From NCBI GenBank assembly GCA_905371715.1, contig CAJPLV010000012.1, forward strand, positions 1 to 31,761: a DNA stretch of 31,761 nt. The letters run 5' to 3'. This document shows, piece after piece, positions 1-6,733 of the stretch. Source of the DNA: Candidatus Saccharimonadota bacterium. GTDB lineage: Bacteria > Patescibacteriota > Saccharimonadia > Saccharimonadales > Saccharimonadaceae. The notes below the pieces were generated by a model. The model was not told the DNA's origin and did not search any database. It worked only from the letters and a program-made list of their open reading frames with translations. Made by a program: the position numbers and the translations under genes. Numbering within the stretch: position 1 is the stretch's first letter; every line of letters starts with the position of its first letter.

Positions 1-268
1 CGGGAGAGCCGTGAACGGCTCTTATAGCGACCGCGAGGCCCTAGGAAAGGGCGGCTCAAGCGGTGGCGGAAGAAAGGAGGCGAACCGGAGTTCGCGAGGC
101 TAGCGCTCGGAGACCGAGCCGACTCGACGTTCGGGAGCGAAAGCGCTCAAACGGAATCGGGACGCGGTGTCCGCGCTTTTCTGCTTCAGATTGAAGTCTG
201 ATACAGAAAAGGCGGCTAGCTGCCAGGGCGGTGCGGCGCTCAGCCGAGGAAGCATGAGCGCCGCACCA
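1..268. other. Hairpin-rich non-coding region (possible structured RNA)
   Basis: No convincing reading frame is visible. Read on the + strand the stretch folds into eight successive stem-loops: 5-22 (8 bp), 38-52 (5 bp), 80-95 (6 bp), 105-119 (6 bp), 135-148 (5 bp), 163-175 (5 bp), 177-210 (7 + 5 bp with a 2x2 internal loop) and 230-267 (13 bp, 12-nt loop). The last one lies 13 bases past the stop of the minus-strand gene at 281-724 and could end its transcript, although no T-run follows. The rest looks like a structured RNA or a phage-type non-coding segment that continues left of the window. I compared it by eye with RNase P RNA, tmRNA and SRP RNA and could not match any of them. Strand and identity are unknown. 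Confidence 0.4.
230..267 (-). terminator. Strong 13-bp hairpin after the 281-724 gene
   Basis: Thirteen perfect GC-rich base pairs (230-242 with 255-267) enclose a 12-base loop, starting 13 bases beyond the TGA of the minus-strand gene. There is no clear T-run on either strand, so it may be a transcript-stabilising hairpin or a weak terminator. Confidence 0.4.
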
Positions 269-280
269 CGAGACTAAGTG

Positions 281-724
281 TCAGTCGTCCCTACCGTCCC
301 GCGGGACCCCGTAGCTGCGGAGCTCCTTGGGGACAATGCCTTCGCTGTAGCGGAGGACCTCCCCGATTCTCTCGGGGTAGTACGTAAAGTCTACGTCGTC
401 CGTTCGGACGACGACGTTATTGCGCACGATACTCCACTCAACAGCGTTGAGAGGGGTAACAAGACCTGTCATCTTGACAGGCTCATTGAGTCCGTTGACG
501 AACCAAACAATGTTGAACTCAACCTCCTCGCCTGTGCGGGCGAGAACGAGGAGATCATCGATGTGTGGGCCGTTGATGACGATTCCCCGAACCCGACTCT
601 CAAAGCTCCTACGCATGTTGGCATAGGGGCGGATGGTCTTGTTGCGCGGGGCGCGCAGCGTCTCCGCGACGACAGCGTCAAGGTTGTTCTCAAGCTCAGT
701 GTCAGTAGCAGCAATGGGGGACAT
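281..724 (-). CDS. Hypothetical accessory protein (147 aa)
   Basis: A 147-residue soluble, acidic protein with no signal peptide or membrane segment. I do not recognise the family. The start is well supported: ATG at 724 is preceded by a very strong Shine-Dalgarno (AGAAAGGAGG, 732-741 on the complement) and by a -35/-10 pair at 805-810 and 782-787. Codon choice is rich in GTC, CTC, GAG and ACC, unlike the neighbouring ruvB, and the gene has its own promoter facing away from ruvB, so it looks acquired. Its promoter shares a 15-bp block with that of the lipoprotein gene at 4759-5166, which suggests a common source. The long opposite-strand frame over the same bases (278-826) has no ribosome site and is taken as a shadow. 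Function unknown. Confidence 0.7.
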   Translation of the reverse strand: MSPIAATDTELENNLDAVVAETLRAPRNKTIRPYANMRRSFESRVRGIVINGPHIDDLLVLARTGEEVEFNIVWFVNGLNEPVKMTGLVTPLNAVEWSIVRNNVVVRTDDVDFTYYPERIGEVLRYSEGIVPKELRSYGVPRDGRDD

Positions 725-775
725 GTCGCCCCCTCCTTTCTCAATGTTCCACCTCTCGCAGGATTGCGAAAAGTT

Positions 776-810
776 AATATATATATATCATACTTGCCGA
801 CCAAAGTCAA
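776..810 (-). promoter_or_regulatory. Two-box promoter for the 281-724 gene
   Basis: On the complement, -35 TTGACT (805-810), a 17-bp spacer and -10 TATATA (782-787). The -10 lies inside a 15-bp AT-repeat (776-790) that recurs exactly at 5320-5334 upstream of the lipoprotein gene. The predicted start of transcription near 775 gives a leader of about 50 bases that ends in a strong ribosome site. Confidence 0.6.
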
Positions 811-821
811 TACCTCGCCGC

Positions 822-841
822 TATAATGCTATACTGTATCT
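822..841 (+). promoter_or_regulatory. ruvB promoter, extended -10 just before the start codon
   Basis: TGCTATACT (827-835) is an extended -10 box whose last base is 6 nt from the ATG at 842; an overlapping TATAAT sits at 822-827. Initiation at the normal distance would fall at or next to the A of ATG, so the mRNA should be leaderless. No Shine-Dalgarno is present. Confidence 0.6.
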
Positions 842-1840
842 ATGGCAATTGAACGAATCGTTGATACTAGCGCGCATGATGATGACGGCGCGGAGCAGCA
901 GATTGAAGTAACTTTGCGTCCGCAGACGTTTGATGAGTATGTCGGTCAGGAGCGGTTGAAGCGTAACTTGCGTTTGGCGATTGAGGCGGCGAAAAAACGC
1001 AGCGAGCCGATCGACCACGTGTTATTGTACGGGCCGCCTGGTCTTGGCAAGACAACGATGGCGGGTGTCATTGCGCACGAGATGGGCGCTGGGCTGCGCG
1101 TGACAAGCGGTCCGGCGATTGAAAAAGCGGGTGACTTAGCGTCTATTTTGACGAACTTAGCAGACGGCGATATATTGTTTATCGATGAAATTCACCGGTT
1201 GGGCCGGGCGGTGGAGGAAGTGTTGTACTCGGCAATGGAGGACTATAAGCTGGATATTATTATCGGTAAAGGACCGGCGGCACGGAGTGTGCGGCTGGAT
1301 TTGCCGCATTTTACTGTCATCGGCGCGACGACGCGAACGGGTAGCCTGGCAGCTCCCTTGCGCGATCGGTTTGGGCATATTTACCGGTTGGAGTTTTATA
1401 CGCCGGCAGATATTGCACAGATTGTACGTCGCAGTGCTGCTATTTTAGCGACGGCGATTGACAAAAAAGCCGCGGAGCTGCTGAGTACTCGGGCGCGCTT
1501 GACACCACGAATCGCCAACCGGCTGCTCAGGCGGGTGCGTGATTACGCTGATGTGAACGGCGACGGTATCATTGATATGCCGACAGCCCAGCAAGCGTTG
1601 CAACTGCTAGAAGTGGATGATTTGGGACTTGATCCCGCCGATCGGCAATTGCTGAGCGCAATGCTTAAAAATTATGGCGATAATCCAGTGGGCTTGACTA
1701 CTATCGCAGCGCTGACCGGCGACGAAGCGAGTACGATTGAGGACTTCTACGAGCCGTATTTACTGCAAATCGGCTTCATTGAGCGCACACCGCGCGGCCG
1801 GCGCGTAACGCCGCGGGCACGCAAGCATTTGAATTTGTAG
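842..1840 (+). CDS. ruvB: Holliday junction branch migration helicase RuvB
   Basis: RuvB is the hexameric AAA+ motor that drives branch migration of Holliday junctions together with RuvA. The 332-aa length is normal. Visible motifs: Walker A GPPGLGKT at residues 64-71, Walker B ILFIDE at 111-116, the GATTRTGSL segment typical of RuvB, then the arginine-rich DRFG region and a C-terminal winged-helix DNA-binding domain (roughly 260-332, ending in [15 protein letters not shown]). The ATG at 842 is chosen because a -10 box ends 6 nt upstream and the protein begins where other RuvB proteins do. A PH-domain membrane protein follows after 37 bases with its own ribosome site. No ruvA or ruvC is in the window. 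Confidence 0.97.
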   Translation: MAIERIVDTSAHDDDGAEQQIEVTLRPQTFDEYVGQERLKRNLRLAIEAAKKRSEPIDHVLLYGPPGLGKTTMAGVIAHEMGAGLRVTSGPAIEKAGDLASILTNLADGDILFIDEIHRLGRAVEEVLYSAMEDYKLDIIIGKGPAARSVRLDLPHFTVIGATTRTGSLAAPLRDRFGHIYRLEFYTPADIAQIVRRSAAILATAIDKKAAELLSTRARLTPRIANRLLRRVRDYADVNGDGIIDMPTAQQALQLLEVDDLGLDPADRQLLSAMLKNYGDNPVGLTTIAALTGDEASTIEDFYEPYLLQIGFIERTPRGRRVTPRARKHLNL

Positions 1841-1873
1841 TATACTATAGGTAGTACTAACGGCGAGGAGGTG
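1841..1873 (+). promoter_or_regulatory. -10 box and ribosome site before the PH-domain gene
   Basis: A TATACT hexamer at 1841-1846 directly follows the ruvB stop codon. A clear GAGGAGG Shine-Dalgarno at 1865-1871 supports the ATG at 1878. The gene can therefore be transcribed separately from ruvB. Confidence 0.5.
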
Positions 1874-1877
1874 AGCG

Positions 1878-2627
1878 ATGAGCGATGACAACGCAGCGAA
1901 CGGACAGCAACCAGTAGCATACGACGCCGAGGGGCGGCCGCTGTACGCCGCGCCCGTCGAGCCGGCGCACACGCAGGTCACCGATTCTGGCAAGCAAGTC
2001 GTGCACGTTGCACGTTCAACTGAGCCGATTCCCGTGCATATCTCCGAAGAAACACGCCGCAAACACCAAGAGTCTGTTGAGCGCTTTCCTTGGTTGAACT
2101 TAAGCCAGCACGAATATGTTATCAGCGCTGTGACGCGCCATAGTATTGGATTGTGGACGCCAATAATACTGTCGCTTACCGGCATTACGCTGACGGCGGT
2201 ATGTATGTTTTGTTACCCCGACATGGCGAAGCGTATCGGGCTGCCGCTTGCGGCATACAATCAAGTGATTGTCATTGCCACGATGGTGATGACGTTATTT
2301 GCGATCGGCGGCTATATCGCGGTGTGGGTGTATACGCAAAACCATTTCTTTTTGACGAATGAGAGCGTGATTCAAGAAATCCAAATGAGCCTTTTCTCAA
2401 AGCGTGAGCAGACGGTAAGTCTGGCAAACATTGAGGATGCGAGCTATTCGCAGCAAGGACCGCTGCAGACGATATTTAATTACGGCTCGATTCGGCTGAG
2501 CACTGAGGGCGACGAAACAACGTATCGTTTTCACTATGTCGCGAATCCGAAGCACGAAATCGCGATTTTGAATAACGCTGTTGAGGCGTTTAAGAATGGC
2601 CGTCCAGTCGGCGAGGGCGACGATTAG
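1878..2627 (+). CDS. Membrane protein with bacterial PH (DUF304-like) domain
   Basis: 249 aa. The N-terminal ~75 residues are hydrophilic and cytoplasmic. Two membrane helices follow at about 95-117 and 130-155, then a C-terminal domain of about 90 residues with the pattern of bacterial Pleckstrin-homology domains (YdbS/YdbT, DUF304): a short link after the helix, then the segment QNHFFLTNESVIQEI, then SLANIEDASYSQQG and a final strand-helix unit. These domains are thought to act in membrane-associated assemblies; the substrate is unknown. The start is set by a strong GAGGAGG site 6 nt upstream. The gene ends 5 bases from the convergent pilin-like gene. Domain assignment is by pattern only. 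Confidence 0.75.
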   Translation: MSDDNAANGQQPVAYDAEGRPLYAAPVEPAHTQVTDSGKQVVHVARSTEPIPVHISEETRRKHQESVERFPWLNLSQHEYVISAVTRHSIGLWTPIILSLTGITLTAVCMFCYPDMAKRIGLPLAAYNQVIVIATMVMTLFAIGGYIAVWVYTQNHFFLTNESVIQEIQMSLFSKREQTVSLANIEDASYSQQGPLQTIFNYGSIRLSTEGDETTYRFHYVANPKHEIAILNNAVEAFKNGRPVGEGDD

Positions 2628-2632
2628 GACGA

Positions 2633-3031
2633 TTAGTTTTTGTGCTTGCGGTTTTGCTTGCGGTAGTCGCCTTCGCGTTCCATCGTGCTGAGCAGCGTGT
2701 AGCCGGTGCACTTTCCGTCGGTGGAGCAGCCGGTTGAATTGTAACTGTAGTCCGCGCCGCTTTTGCCGAACTTAATACCAGTCGGGTCGGTAAATAATTC
2801 CGGATCAACGGTGCGCAGCGTTTTACTGTCGATCATTTGCGGGTAGTAGCCGAATTTAGCGTAGTAGTACTCTTCAAGACTGTAGTACATGGCGTTGATA
2901 GCAACTTTGCGCTGATTGTCGCGCTGGACGGCATCTAGTTTCATTTTTTCGCTAAAAAAAAGCCAGCAGCCAACGCCGAGCACGGCGATGACGACGAGCA
3001 GCTCAATAACAGTGAATCCGTTTCGTTTCAT
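2633..3031 (-). CDS. Type IV pilin-like protein (prepilin)
   Basis: 132 aa from ATG at 3031. The first residues [19 protein letters not shown] form a textbook type III prepilin leader: a short basic leader, cleavage after Gly5, then a hydrophobic helix with Glu at position +5 of the mature protein. The rest has the expected long helix, followed by a globular part with a Cys pair spaced seven apart (GCSTDGKC), which could form the pilin disulfide loop, and a basic tail. A further Cys lies in the helix. It would be processed by a prepilin peptidase, not seen here, and assembled by the PilB/PilC machinery encoded at 6.1-12.3 kb. The start is chosen over the upstream in-frame ATG because a -10 box ends 7 nt before it and the leader is canonical. 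It stands alone, divergent from recA; whether it is the major or a minor pilin cannot be told. Confidence 0.88.
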   Translation of the reverse strand: MKRNGFTVIELLVVIAVLGVGCWLFFSEKMKLDAVQRDNQRKVAINAMYYSLEEYYYAKFGYYPQMIDSKTLRTVDPELFTDPTGIKFGKSGADYSYNSTGCSTDGKCTGYTLLSTMEREGDYRKQNRKHKN

Positions 3032-3038
3032 ATCTGGT

Positions 3039-3047
3039 ATTATATCA
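3039..3047 (-). promoter_or_regulatory. Extended -10 of the pilin-like gene
   Basis: TGATATAAT on the complement; the hexamer (3039-3044) ends 7 nt before the ATG at 3031, predicting a leaderless transcript. It lies back to back with the recA promoter. Confidence 0.6.
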
Positions 3048-3065
3048 AAAAATATATGTCTAGGG

Positions 3066-3088
3066 TATAATGAGGCTACGAGAGGGGG
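3066..3088 (+). promoter_or_regulatory. recA promoter -10 and ribosome site
   Basis: TATAAT at 3066-3071 and a purine-rich GAGAGGGGG at 3080-3088, five bases before ATG 3093. Unlike most lead genes here, recA has a short leader with a ribosome site. I see no obvious SOS (LexA) box. Confidence 0.55.
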
Positions 3089-3092
3089 AAGC

Positions 3093-4136
3093 ATGGCGAA
3101 GAAAACCGACGCAAAGACACCGACACAGAAACCAACGGCAGACGAAGGCAAGTTAAAGGCATTAGGGCTTGCGATGGATCAAATTACCAAACAGTTCGGT
3201 GATGGTTCAATTATGCGACTCGGTGAAGCGAAGAAAGTTGATGTCGAGTTGTTACCGAGCGGTAGTTTAAGTTTAGATATTGCACTTGGTGGTGGCTACC
3301 CGAAGGGGCGGATTATTGAAATTTATGGTCCGGAGTCAAGCGGTAAAACTACGCTGACGCTTCATGCTATTGCTGAAATGCAAAAGCAGGGCGGCACGGC
3401 AGCGTTTATTGATGCGGAACACGCACTTGACCCGGCGTATGCCAAAAAATTAGGCGTCGATACTGATAATTTGCTCGTATCGCAACCCGACAATGGTGAG
3501 CAGGCGCTAGAAATCTGCGAAACACTAGTGCGCTCTAATGCAGTTGATCTTATTGTTGTAGATTCCGTAGCGGCACTCGTACCGCAGGCGGAAATTGATG
3601 GTGATATGGGCGATTCGCATATGGGATTACAGGCGCGACTGATGAGCCAAGCGTTGCGCAAACTAACCGGTATTATCAACAAGTCGAAAGCGACGGTGAT
3701 TTTCATCAACCAGATCCGTATGAAAATTGGCGTGATGTTCGGCAATCCTGAGACAACGACTGGCGGCAACGCACTGAAATTTTACGCGTCGGTGCGCGCA
3801 GATATTCGCCGGATTGGACAAATCAAAGAAGGCGATAACGTCATCGGTAATCGTACGCGCGTGAAGATTGTGAAGAACAAAATTGCACCACCATTCCGTG
3901 TGGCAGAATTTGATATCATGTACAATGAGGGCATTTCAAAAACTGGCGACGTACTTGATCTCGCGGTACAGTATAATGTGGTTGGTAAGGCCGGCGCGTG
4001 GTTTGACTACAACGATGCAAAGATTGGGCAGGGACGCGAGCAAACCAAAAAGTATCTAAAAGAGCATCCGGATGTGCTGGCAGAGATAGATAATAAAGTA
4101 CGGAAAAAAGTGAAGGAAGCAGAGGAGAATGTCTGA
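3093..4136 (+). CDS. recA: Recombinase RecA
   Basis: 347 aa, the usual length. RecA forms ATP-dependent filaments on single-stranded DNA and catalyses strand exchange. Walker A is GPESSGKT at residues 79-86; the Walker B strand is the [10 protein letters not shown] segment; the L2 region and the [19 protein letters not shown] segment typical of RecA are intact. No intein is present. The longer in-frame extension back to 2916 is rejected because it crosses the promoter and the pilin gene start, while ATG 3093 has a ribosome site and gives the standard N-terminus. The C-terminal tail is short and acidic. recX lies downstream, but a two-gene accessory island now separates the two. Confidence 0.98.
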   Translation: MAKKTDAKTPTQKPTADEGKLKALGLAMDQITKQFGDGSIMRLGEAKKVDVELLPSGSLSLDIALGGGYPKGRIIEIYGPESSGKTTLTLHAIAEMQKQGGTAAFIDAEHALDPAYAKKLGVDTDNLLVSQPDNGEQALEICETLVRSNAVDLIVVDSVAALVPQAEIDGDMGDSHMGLQARLMSQALRKLTGIINKSKATVIFINQIRMKIGVMFGNPETTTGGNALKFYASVRADIRRIGQIKEGDNVIGNRTRVKIVKNKIAPPFRVAEFDIMYNEGISKTGDVLDLAVQYNVVGKAGAWFDYNDAKIGQGREQTKKYLKEHPDVLAEIDNKVRKKVKEAEENV

Positions 4137-4175
4137 CTAGTTGTGTTTAGCTGTATATTTTCGTGGTACAAGGCA

Positions 4176-4216
4176 AAGAATACACCGAGGCTGTCGGTGT
4201 ATTCTTGTTATTTTAC
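4176..4216 (+). terminator. recA terminator (13-bp stem)
   Basis: A perfect 13-bp stem (4176-4188 with 4194-4206) and 5-nt loop, followed by a T-rich tract. It may also end the convergent minus-strand gene at 4213-4551, whose stop lies at its edge. Confidence 0.8.
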
Positions 4217-4551
4217 GATTTTTTGTTAAATTTCTTTTTGCCGAAACGTATAAATTGGTCAATCGGCTTTGCGTATTCGCCCGCCCAGCCGTCGTTCTCG
4301 CTGCCCTTGCTGTACCCTAAGACAGTGCCAGTATATTCTTGAAGCGCCATTCCAAGTCCGTCTGCGCCCTCGCTGCCCTTTTTGTGCCGCCGCACGCACA
4401 GCATGCCGAAAATCGCTAAAGCTATTTCATTTGCAAATTCCAAAACGGCAGGATTACCGAGATTAGTATCAGTAAGTTCTTTTACTGATTTAATAAGTTC
4501 CCAATCGGATTGAGTGTACGTTTCAAAATCTTTATCAGTCCAGTTTGACAT
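4213..4551 (-). CDS. Hypothetical protein (112 aa) in the recA-recX gap
   Basis: A small soluble, charged protein with a lysine-rich end (RFGKKKFNKK) and a hydrophobic middle helix (NEIALAIFGMLCV). No known family is recognised. Codon use is more A+T-rich than in recA. A TATAGA hexamer (4558-4563, complement) ends 6 nt before the ATG at 4551, matching the leaderless layout used by other genes in this window, and there is no ribosome site. A partly overlapping frame at 4482-4667 is considered spurious. The gene sits between two genes that are often adjacent in bacteria, so it is probably an accessory insertion. Confidence 0.6.
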   Translation of the reverse strand: MSNWTDKDFETYTQSDWELIKSVKELTDTNLGNPAVLEFANEIALAIFGMLCVRRHKKGSEGADGLGMALQEYTGTVLGYSKGSENDGWAGEYAKPIDQFIRFGKKKFNKKS

Positions 4552-4664
4552 GAGTTTTCTATATCTTCTAAGAATGAATAGCTTTTAGCATAATCCAGTT
4601 GAACCAGAATGCCCAGTAGTATGTTGCTAGAAATAATGGCAATATCTTTATTATAAGACTTATA

Positions 4665-4723
4665 CACGGGCAGCCTCAGGCTCTGGTGCTAGGGTTGCCC
4701 GTGCAACCTAGGAATTTCCTAGG
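4665..4723 (-). terminator. Paired hairpins downstream of the lipoprotein gene
   Basis: Two inverted repeats: 4665-4672 with 4696-4703 (8 bp, long loop) and 4707-4714 with 4716-4723 (8 bp, near-palindromic). They lie 36 bases beyond the end of the minus-strand lipoprotein gene. T-runs are weak on the minus side, and TTTT follows the palindrome on the plus side. They probably end or stabilise the lipoprotein transcript. The rest of 4552-4758 shows nothing recognisable. Confidence 0.4.
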
Positions 4724-4758
4724 GTTTTAGTTGTGAATTTGGCTGCATGGCTGCAGGC

Positions 4759-5166
4759 TTAGCCGTCTGAAGTGCGCGGCTCAACGTCTGGAACGATAGT
4801 CTCCGGCTTGAATACCACCTTGTAGTGGTACGGGTCGGATTCGATCGGTTCAAGCTGTTCGACAAAGTATGATACATTGTCAGACAGGCCGAGAAAGTGC
4901 TTTTTGTATGTACTTTCGCCGACCTTACAAGTCACCTCCAGCTGGTTGCCCTCATCGGTGATTGAACAGTATCCCTCAATTGAAAGGAGATACTTATCGG
5001 TAATTCCGTTAAAAAACACAACCCGTCGGTGCACCTTGAAGTTGTCTGCATCCTGCGAGAGGTTGTGCGAGACGGTCTCCGAATCGTTTGCACACGCTGC
5101 CAGCGAAACAGCAGCCAGCAGCATAGCGACAATTGTGGCAATGAGCTTTCGAGAGATTGAGATCAT
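4759..5166 (-). CDS. Secreted lipoprotein resembling actinophage beta-sandwich lipoproteins
   Basis: 135 aa. Residues 1-24 form a lipoprotein signal peptide (basic SRK, then a hydrophobic core) ending in the lipobox LAAC with Cys25 as the lipidated residue; the mature domain is about 110 residues. The segments DADNFKVHRRVVFFNGITD, YLLSIEGYCS, LEVTCKVGES, KKHFLGLSDNVSYFVEQL and the closing FKPETIVPD closely match, from memory, lipoproteins carried by many actinobacteriophages and described as beta-sandwich lipoproteins, some suspected of blocking superinfection. Cys67 and Cys80 may form a disulfide. Gene context is not phage-like: recA side left, recX right. The leader is long (about 150 bases) with two inverted repeats, and the promoter matches that of the 281-724 gene. 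The start has only a weak ribosome site (GAAAGAA). Homology is recalled, not searched. Confidence 0.72.
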   Translation of the reverse strand: MISISRKLIATIVAMLLAAVSLAACANDSETVSHNLSQDADNFKVHRRVVFFNGITDKYLLSIEGYCSITDEGNQLEVTCKVGESTYKKHFLGLSDNVSYFVEQLEPIESDPYHYKVVFKPETIVPDVEPRTSDG

Positions 5167-5204
5167 GGTATTCTTTCTGATCGTAGTTGCCTTGACGCCT
5201 GCTC

Positions 5205-5264
5205 ATCTGAAACAGGGCAAACGAATCTCTGGGCAGCCAGGGAGAGGTTTGCTCTGTTTCAGAT
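5205..5264. repeat. 18-bp inverted repeat in the lipoprotein leader
   Basis: Arms 5205-5222 and 5247-5264 match at 17 of 18 positions. The single difference is a G-U pair if the + strand is transcribed and an A-C mismatch on the minus strand. The 24-base loop contains a second small stem. It lies in the presumed 5' untranslated region of the lipoprotein gene and ends 38 bases before its ATG. It could be an attenuator, a regulatory RNA element or the end of a plus-strand transcript. Confidence 0.6.
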
Positions 5265-5306
5265 CGTAACCAAATTGTAAAATCTGCTCAAGGTGAGCTT
5301 CTAATT

Positions 5307-5354
5307 GGCTCGTGAAGCCAATATATATATATCAATAAATGGTCACTATATCAA
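5307..5354 (-). promoter_or_regulatory. Lipoprotein promoter with palindrome at the start site
   Basis: On the complement, -35 TTGATA (5349-5354), a 17-bp spacer and -10 TATATA (5326-5331) within the 15-bp block 5320-5334 that is identical to 776-790. A 7-bp palindrome (5307-5313 with 5319-5325, ATTGGCT...AGCCAAT) sits at the predicted transcription start, where an operator or a 5' hairpin would be expected. Confidence 0.6.
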
Positions 5355-5434
5355 GCTTCTGTCGTATTTTTGGGCATTTGATGTTGAGGATACGCGTATA
5401 GCCGAATTGACATGCTGCTCGTCACTAGGCAAAA

Positions 5435-5450
5435 TGCTACAATAAATACT
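5435..5450 (+). promoter_or_regulatory. recX extended -10
   Basis: TGCTACAAT (5435-5443) ends 7 nt before the ATG at 5451, predicting a leaderless mRNA. A TTGACA lies further upstream at 5407-5412, too far for this -10. Confidence 0.5.
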
Positions 5451-6128
5451 ATGGAGCATGATCCGCCAAAAACGCATAAAATCACCGCACTATCCACTCA
5501 AACCCGCAATCCTAACCGCGTGAATGTTTCGGTCGACGGGAAATACCGGTTTAGCCTGAATATTTCGCAGGTAACGGATCTAGGCGTGAAAGTTGGGCGG
5601 TGCGTCACGGCGGCGGAATTGGCGGAGTTAGAAGCCGAAAGCCAGTTCGGTAAATTGTATGCGCGCACGCTTGAGTATTGCCTCGCCAGACCGCATTCGG
5701 TGCACGAAGTGCGTGATTATCTACAGCGAAAAACGGTAGCGCGGCGCTACAAATCACGGCGTACCGGGCAAATAAAAGAGCACTCTGACGTCGATCGATC
5801 TGTAGCTGACCGCGTTTTGGTGCGGCTACGCGAAAAAGGTTATGTCGACGATGAGGCGTTTGCGCGCTGGTGGGTTGAAAATCGTAATATCATAAAAGGT
5901 ACGTCGAAGCGAAAGTTATCAAGCGAGCTTGCTGCTAAAGGCGTTGATCGCATACTTATTGATCGTGTCCTTGCCGAATCGGATCGCAGTGATTTGCAGG
6001 AGCTCACTAAAATTATCGCCAAAAAACGCCGCCGTTACCCAGACGAGCAAAAATTTATCGCGTATTTGGCGCGGCAAGGTTTTAGCTACGACGACATCAA
6101 GCAAGCGCTGCAGAATAATGACGTTTAG
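5451..6128 (+). CDS. recX: RecX-family regulator of RecA
   Basis: 225 aa, arginine- and lysine-rich, built from repeated three-helix units: the stretch ARTLEYCLARPHSVHEVRDYL, then LREKGYVDDEAFARWWVENR, then KRKLSSELAAKGVDRILIDRVL, and a last unit ending FSYDDIKQAL. This is the RecX pattern. RecX binds RecA filaments and limits their growth. The N-terminal 70 residues look like a small beta domain (FSLNISQVTDLGVKVGR) seen in longer RecX proteins. ATG 5451 is preferred to the upstream ATG 5412 because it has a -10 box just before it and gives the better N-terminus. It lies 1.3 kb downstream of recA, separated by the accessory island. It ends 19 bases from the convergent PRC-barrel gene. Confidence 0.9.
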   Translation: MEHDPPKTHKITALSTQTRNPNRVNVSVDGKYRFSLNISQVTDLGVKVGRCVTAAELAELEAESQFGKLYARTLEYCLARPHSVHEVRDYLQRKTVARRYKSRRTGQIKEHSDVDRSVADRVLVRLREKGYVDDEAFARWWVENRNIIKGTSKRKLSSELAAKGVDRILIDRVLAESDRSDLQELTKIIAKKRRRYPDEQKFIAYLARQGFSYDDIKQALQNNDV

Positions 6129-6147
6129 CTTCTTAGCCTGACAATTT

Positions 6148-6729
6148 TTATTCTTTCTCATTGATCGGCTGTTTGGCGGGATGCGCCTTGCGGAACGGAT
6201 TGACGTAGCTGCCGACTACTTCGTGCAATTCAGGCTCAGGTGCCTTGGTCTCGCTATGCACGACGATTTCGTCGTTGTTGATCTCAATAATTTGCGAGCG
6301 GTGCACGAGTAATTCCGTGTCGTTTAGGCTGCGAAACAGCGGTCGCTTGACGGTAAGCTGCTGCACCAAAAACGTATTCGTGTCGATAGTGAAGTCGATG
6401 ATTTTGCCGAGCTTATGCCGTCGTTGATCAATCACGCGCATACCGAGCAAGTCAAATTGCAAATCGTAAATCTTCTGTAGACTTACGACGTCGTCTGGCG
6501 CAATAAATTCATCAATTGAGTCAACAATAAATCCCATGCTGCTCAGCTCGCGCACGTCGGCGATACGCATCAGCTGCGGCATCTTCGGTAGCAGCGCGCC
6601 CGTCACAGAGTAGGCGAGTACGCGCAGATCGGCCGGATCAATAATTGCGCGCTCCGTGCGGGCAACTTCGCCGCTCGTCTGAATGCTGACGACGGGTGCG
6701 TGGTTGAGGTTTGATCCGAGGATAATCAT
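6148..6729 (-). CDS. PRC-barrel domain protein at the end of the pilus operon
   Basis: 193 aa from ATG 6729. Two successive PRC-barrel-like units are visible: an N-terminal one (ERAIIDPADLRVLAYSVTG) and a C-terminal one (LGMRVIDQRRHKLGKIIDF, followed by RSQIIEINNDEIVV). PRC-barrels are small beta folds known from RimM and photosynthetic reaction centre H subunits, and they often mediate protein or RNA contacts. The gene starts 4 bases after the stop of the small membrane protein gene, so it belongs to the pilus transcription unit pilB-to-PRC. A direct role in pilus assembly or its regulation is inference. The in-frame extension back to 6900 overlaps the upstream gene and is rejected. Confidence 0.7.
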   Translation of the reverse strand: MIILGSNLNHAPVVSIQTSGEVARTERAIIDPADLRVLAYSVTGALLPKMPQLMRIADVRELSSMGFIVDSIDEFIAPDDVVSLQKIYDLQFDLLGMRVIDQRRHKLGKIIDFTIDTNTFLVQQLTVKRPLFRSLNDTELLVHRSQIIEINNDEIVVHSETKAPEPELHEVVGSYVNPFRKAHPAKQPINEKE

Positions 6730-6733
6730 AAGG

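Noticed and set aside
40..224. RNase P RNA-like words (GGAAAGGGC near 44; TACAGAA near 202)
   Set aside because: Too short, and the central conserved blocks of RNase P RNA are missing; chance similarity.
278..826. Long plus-strand open frame opposite the 281-724 gene
   Set aside because: No ribosome site or promoter for it, and it runs over the minus-strand promoter; the minus frame has both signals.
2916..3092. N-terminal extension of RecA
   Set aside because: It would read through the recA promoter and the divergent pilin gene; RecA proteins do not carry it.
4482..4667. 61-aa minus-strand frame overlapping the 4213-4551 gene
   Set aside because: It overlaps a better frame, has no ribosome site and its upstream region shows no promoter at the right distance.
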